Source of the DNA: Bradyrhizobium sp. CCBAU 53421
Lineage (GTDB): Bacteria > Pseudomonadota > Alphaproteobacteria > Rhizobiales > Xanthobacteraceae
Direction: 5' to 3'
DNA length: 64,000 bases
Assembly: GCF_015291625.1 (NCBI RefSeq)
Contig: NZ_CP030047.1
Span: 1,984,001-2,048,000 of the forward strand
The notes below the pieces were generated by a model that made no database searches, was not told where the DNA came from, and worked only from the letters and a program-made list of their open reading frames with translations. Positions 60,983-64,000 of this stretch are shown here, one piece after another (within the stretch, counting starts at the first letter, position 1; each line of letters begins with the position of its first letter). The position numbers were made by a program, and so were the translations under genes.

Positions 60983-63436
60983 ATGTCAGCGGAAACCCCG
61001 GACGTGCGTCAGGTGCAAGGGTACTGCGGTCTTTGTATCGCCCGCTGCGGTACCGTCGCGACATTGACGGATGGCAGATTTACGCGCCTCGATCCCGATC
61101 CGACGCACCCGACCGGCGCGGCAATCTGCGCAAAGGGTCGCGCAGCTCCTGAGCTGGTGTACCACAAGGACAGGCTGACCAGACCGCTGCGTCGAACACG
61201 ACCGAAAGGCGATGCCGATCCGGGGTGGGAGGAAATTTCATGGAATGCGGCGCTCGATCAGATCGCCGCTGCGATGCGTTGCATCGCCGAGCAGCATGGA
61301 CCAGAGGCGGTAGCTTTTAGCCAACCGTCCAGTTCAACAACCGCTATCGTGGACTCGACTGCCTATATCCGGAGACTGATGAACGCATTTGGCACGCCGA
61401 ATTTGGTGTATGCGTTCGACCTGTGTGGCTGGGGCCGTGCGATTGCGACGCGCTATGTCTTTGGCGTTGGCACAGTTGGCATCGCAAGCAGCGGCGCGAT
61501 GCCTGACATCGCCGAATCCGGGTGCCTTATCCTGTGGGGCTATAATCCCTCATTTTCGCGCATCACTCACGCTACAGCGACGGTCGCTGGCCTGAAACGC
61601 GGAATGAAGCTGATCGTGATCGATCCACGCAATGTCGGGCTGGCCAACAAGGCCGATGTCTGGTTGCGCGTGCGCCCAGGAACAGACGGCGCGCTCGCAC
61701 TAGGTCTGGCCAATGTCATGATCGAGCGAGGTTGGTACGATCAGGAGTTTGTGCGCGCGTGGAGTAACGGACCTCTTTTGGTGCGCTCGGATACCGATAG
61801 GTTGCTGAGGGCAAACGAGCTGGCTTCCGGCGGAAGCCCAGACCAATTTGTCGCCTGGGATTCATCGGCCAATCGCACCGTTAGCTATGATCCGGCGGCC
61901 GGCCGCTACGAGACGACCGCCGGGCCTTTTGCTCTGCGCGGCGAGTTTACGGTCGCGACCATACACGGCGCCATCGGTTGCCGGCCCGTTTTCGATCACT
62001 ATGCAGAGTTGTGCAAGACCTATTCGCCCGAGGTGATTGAGCGCACCTGCTGGATTCCGGCGAGCCAATTGGAGCAGGCTGCACGCATCATCGGGCACGC
62101 CAGGCCTGTCTCCTACTATGCCTGGAGCGGGCACGAGCATCACGCCAACAGCACGGAGACTGCGCGGGCCATGGCCATGCTCTATGCGCTGACGGGTAGC
62201 TTCGATGCGCCCGGCGGCAATGTGCTACTGCCAGCCGTGCCAGCCGGGTCGATCACCGGAGAAGACTTGCCTGCAGCAAAGCGGCTGGTTCCCGCAATCG
62301 GACTTGTCGAACGCCCGCTGGGACCGGCGCGCTTGAACAATGTCTCCGCCCGAGACTTTTACGACGCCGTGCTGGAGGGCACTCCTTATCCCGTGCGCGG
62401 ACTCATCGGGTTCGGCAATAATCTACTGCTTGCACAGGGCGATCCCGTTCGCGGACGGGCCGCGCTCGCCGCGCTCGATTTTTACGCACATGCTGATCTG
62501 TTCATGACGCCCACGGCCGCGCTTGCCGATATCGTGCTTCCCGTGGCGTCCTGCTTCGAACGCGAGGCTCTCAAAATCGGATTTGAGATCAGCGCAGATG
62601 CTCAATCGCACGTACAGCTTCGGCAAGCGATTGTTGAGCCGCAAGGCGAGGCGCGTTCCGACACAGATATCATCTTTGGCCTCGCCACGCGCCTTGGCTT
62701 CGGCGAGCAATTCTGGGATGGCAACGTCGATGCCAGCTACCGGCAGCAGCTCGGTCCGAGCGGTTTTACCGTGGAGCAGCTTCGCGCGCAGCCGGCTGGA
62801 TTGCGGAAGCCGCTGACGATGCGATACCGCAAACACGCCGGCAGCGAGAGCAAGGGAAACCCGTGTGGCTTTCCAACGCCTTCGCGGAAAATTGAATTCT
62901 GGTCCGAGACCTTCCTCGATCGTGGTTATTCAGCCATGCCGGACTTCGTCGAGCCGCCAATCGGCCCTGTCGCTCGCCCTGACCTGGCCGCAGCTTTCCC
63001 TTTGATCCTGACTTGCGCCAAACCCAGTCTGTTTTGTCAGACTCAACATCGTGCGCTGCCGAGCCTGCGCAAGCGTGCATTGCACCCCGAGATCGAGCTG
63101 AATCCCGCGACTGCCGCGGCTCGCGGGATCAAGAACGGAGACTGGGTTGACTTGCGGACCCCTGCAGGCGCAATGCGCGCCAGGGCGCGCTTCAGCGACC
63201 AACTCGATCCACGTGTCGTCGTCGGCGAACACGGTTGGTGGCAAGGTTGTGATGAACTGGGGATTGCGGGTTCCGATCCGTTCGCGGCGAACGGCACCAA
63301 CTTCAACTTGACGGTTGATGCCGCAGTGCGAGATCCCGTCAGCGGCACGCCAGCCCATCGCTCCAATCTTTGCGAAGTTCGGCTAGTGGCTGAAGAGCCT
63401 GTAGGGCGCGCAATTCAACTGTCCGGTAAAAGCTAA
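60983..63436 (+). CDS. Molybdopterin-dependent oxidoreductase (DMSO reductase family)
   Basis: An 817-residue protein. The N-terminal [4Fe-4S] cluster motif is C15-x2-C18-x3-C22-x26-C49 (YCGLCIARCGT; CAKGR). C148 in AFDLCGWGR is the likely Mo ligand. The central molybdopterin domains and the C-terminal MGD-binding barrel (ELNPATAAARGIKNGDWV; GEHGWWQGCDELG) follow. The ATG at 60983 is chosen at the conserved start. No Fe-S or membrane-anchor subunit, chaperone or Tat signal is present, so the enzyme is probably cytoplasmic. The reaction is unknown; formate-, thiosulfate- or hydroxylase-type activity is possible. Confidence 0.85.
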   Translation: MSAETPDVRQVQGYCGLCIARCGTVATLTDGRFTRLDPDPTHPTGAAICAKGRAAPELVYHKDRLTRPLRRTRPKGDADPGWEEISWNAALDQIAAAMRCIAEQHGPEAVAFSQPSSSTTAIVDSTAYIRRLMNAFGTPNLVYAFDLCGWGRAIATRYVFGVGTVGIASSGAMPDIAESGCLILWGYNPSFSRITHATATVAGLKRGMKLIVIDPRNVGLANKADVWLRVRPGTDGALALGLANVMIERGWYDQEFVRAWSNGPLLVRSDTDRLLRANELASGGSPDQFVAWDSSANRTVSYDPAAGRYETTAGPFALRGEFTVATIHGAIGCRPVFDHYAELCKTYSPEVIERTCWIPASQLEQAARIIGHARPVSYYAWSGHEHHANSTETARAMAMLYALTGSFDAPGGNVLLPAVPAGSITGEDLPAAKRLVPAIGLVERPLGPARLNNVSARDFYDAVLEGTPYPVRGLIGFGNNLLLAQGDPVRGRAALAALDFYAHADLFMTPTAALADIVLPVASCFEREALKIGFEISADAQSHVQLRQAIVEPQGEARSDTDIIFGLATRLGFGEQFWDGNVDASYRQQLGPSGFTVEQLRAQPAGLRKPLTMRYRKHAGSESKGNPCGFPTPSRKIEFWSETFLDRGYSAMPDFVEPPIGPVARPDLAAAFPLILTCAKPSLFCQTQHRALPSLRKRALHPEIELNPATAAARGIKNGDWVDLRTPAGAMRARARFSDQLDPRVVVGEHGWWQGCDELGIAGSDPFAANGTNFNLTVDAAVRDPVSGTPAHRSNLCEVRLVAEEPVGRAIQLSGKS

Positions 63437-63501
63437 GCTACGCGACCGGCAGCCAAGTCCGCTTCGGGTCAAGAGGCGACATCCCTGTGGTCGAGCCGCT
63501 A

Positions 63502-63527
63502 GTCCGCTTTAAGTCTCGAAAGCGGAC
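63502..63527. repeat. Short hairpin gtccgcttt / aaagcggac
   Basis: A perfect 9-bp stem with an 8-base loop downstream of the molybdopterin enzyme gene. Together with gtccgcttcgggtcaa just before it, it repeats motifs seen on the other side of the gene. Confidence 0.5.
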
Positions 63528-63578
63528 AGGATTTATGAGCACGCACCCTAGCCTGCGGCCGCGCGTCAAATTCGCGCG

Positions 63579-63980
63579 TTACGCCAGCTGCTCCGGATCA
63601 TCGGCCGCACGCATCCGCGCGATACTGTCCTCGGTCGCCGCCGCGCCTGCCGCCGCGATCGCGATCTCGCGCGCCAGATTGGTGCATTCGGCCCACAGCA
63701 GGAAGAACACCAGCGGCGGCCGCTCGCGTGCCTCCAGCATCTGCCGGCAGCGCTCCGCGGCGCCATCGAGCGCCCACCACTGCCGGGCGACGACCATGAC
63801 CTTACGGAAGCTGCGCAGCGTGCCGGAGAATTTTTGCGGATCGGCACCGACGAGGGTGCCGCAATGGTTCAGCCAGTTCAGCGCCGCATAGATCGCGATG
63901 CCGTAATCCTCGATCGCGGTACCCGTGAAATCGACGACGGTCTTGTCGTGCGCGCGTTGACGCAGGAAGGCGTCGATCAT
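63579..63980 (-). CDS. Hypothetical protein, possibly truncated by the window edge
   Basis: 133 residues from the ATG at 63980 (MIDAFLRQRAHDKTVVDFTG), but the frame stays open upstream to the window end (preceded by PSRQAE), so the real start may lie outside. The protein is helical, rich in alanine and arginine, with tryptophans in ALNWLNHCG and ARQWWALD. No motif is recognised. Confidence 0.55.
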   Translation of the reverse strand: MIDAFLRQRAHDKTVVDFTGTAIEDYGIAIYAALNWLNHCGTLVGADPQKFSGTLRSFRKVMVVARQWWALDGAAERCRQMLEARERPPLVFFLLWAECTNLAREIAIAAAGAAATEDSIARMRAADDPEQLA

Positions 63981-64000
63981 CTCGGCCTGGCGCGATGGAT

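Overview
The window is a stretch of high-GC alphaproteobacterial chromosome, most likely Bradyrhizobium or a close relative (family Nitrobacteraceae). This rests on strong GC third-position bias, on dense ABC-transporter, LysR, TetR and SDR paralogues with sugar-acid and aromatic catabolism genes, on small alphaproteobacterial-type secreted proteins, and on several palindromic intergenic repeat families. The assignment is inferred from style and protein resemblance, not from a database search. No rRNA, tRNA, CRISPR array, transposase or phage gene was found.

Layout. 1-4544 (minus): a branched-chain amino-acid-type ABC transporter (binding protein, an embedded AraC regulator, LivH, LivM, start of LivG). 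4935-9845: an SDR without the catalytic tyrosine, an acyl-CoA dehydrogenase-like protein, a methyltransferase, an AraC regulator and an SDR divergent from a LysR gene. 10928-16368: a 46-residue membrane peptide, an SRPBCC protein, a small secreted protein, a LysR gene, a divergent EF-Tu paralogue, a beta-barrel protein and another SDR. 16580-23611: a TonB-dependent receptor, then an oxalomesaconate module (LigK-type aldolase, LigJ hydratase, MFS transporter) with a divergent LysR gene. 23862-28840: a small secreted protein, a class I amidotransferase, an integral membrane protein, a cytochrome b561, and Lrp divergent from alanine dehydrogenase.

29061-35908: an IclR gene divergent from a leuC-leuD-leuB-like set that is translationally coupled to a complete taurine/nitrate-type ABC importer. 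This looks like an uncharacterised uptake and catabolic operon rather than leucine biosynthesis. 35959-38387: small proteins and a CYTH-CHAD protein. 38482-46593: a complete D-glucarate/galactarate pathway (garD, alpha-ketoglutaric semialdehyde dehydrogenase, gudD, kdgD, LysR, glucarate-type MFS transporter) that ends at 2-oxoglutarate. 46950-49618: a MetX-like hydrolase and a fatty-acid desaturase facing a TetR gene. 49718-53897: an acetylpolyamine amidohydrolase, then galactose (arabinose) dehydrogenase, mutarotase and lactonase. 53955-58528: TetR, a dihydroxyphthalate-decarboxylase-like protein, a frameshifted dehydrogenase, an SDR and an enoyl-CoA hydratase. 58967-64000: a PilZ protein, an orphan binding protein, a lone molybdopterin oxidoreductase in sequence that looks less GC-rich, and a partial hypothetical gene.

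Themes. Most operons follow one pattern: importer or permease, catabolic enzymes, and a dedicated regulator with a visible palindrome in the promoter. The most novel items are the leuCDB-importer operon, the EF-Tu paralogue with altered G2 and G5 motifs, the DHPD-like/DUF1932/SDR cluster with its frameshift, and two nearly identical 104-bp structured repeats 53 kb apart.
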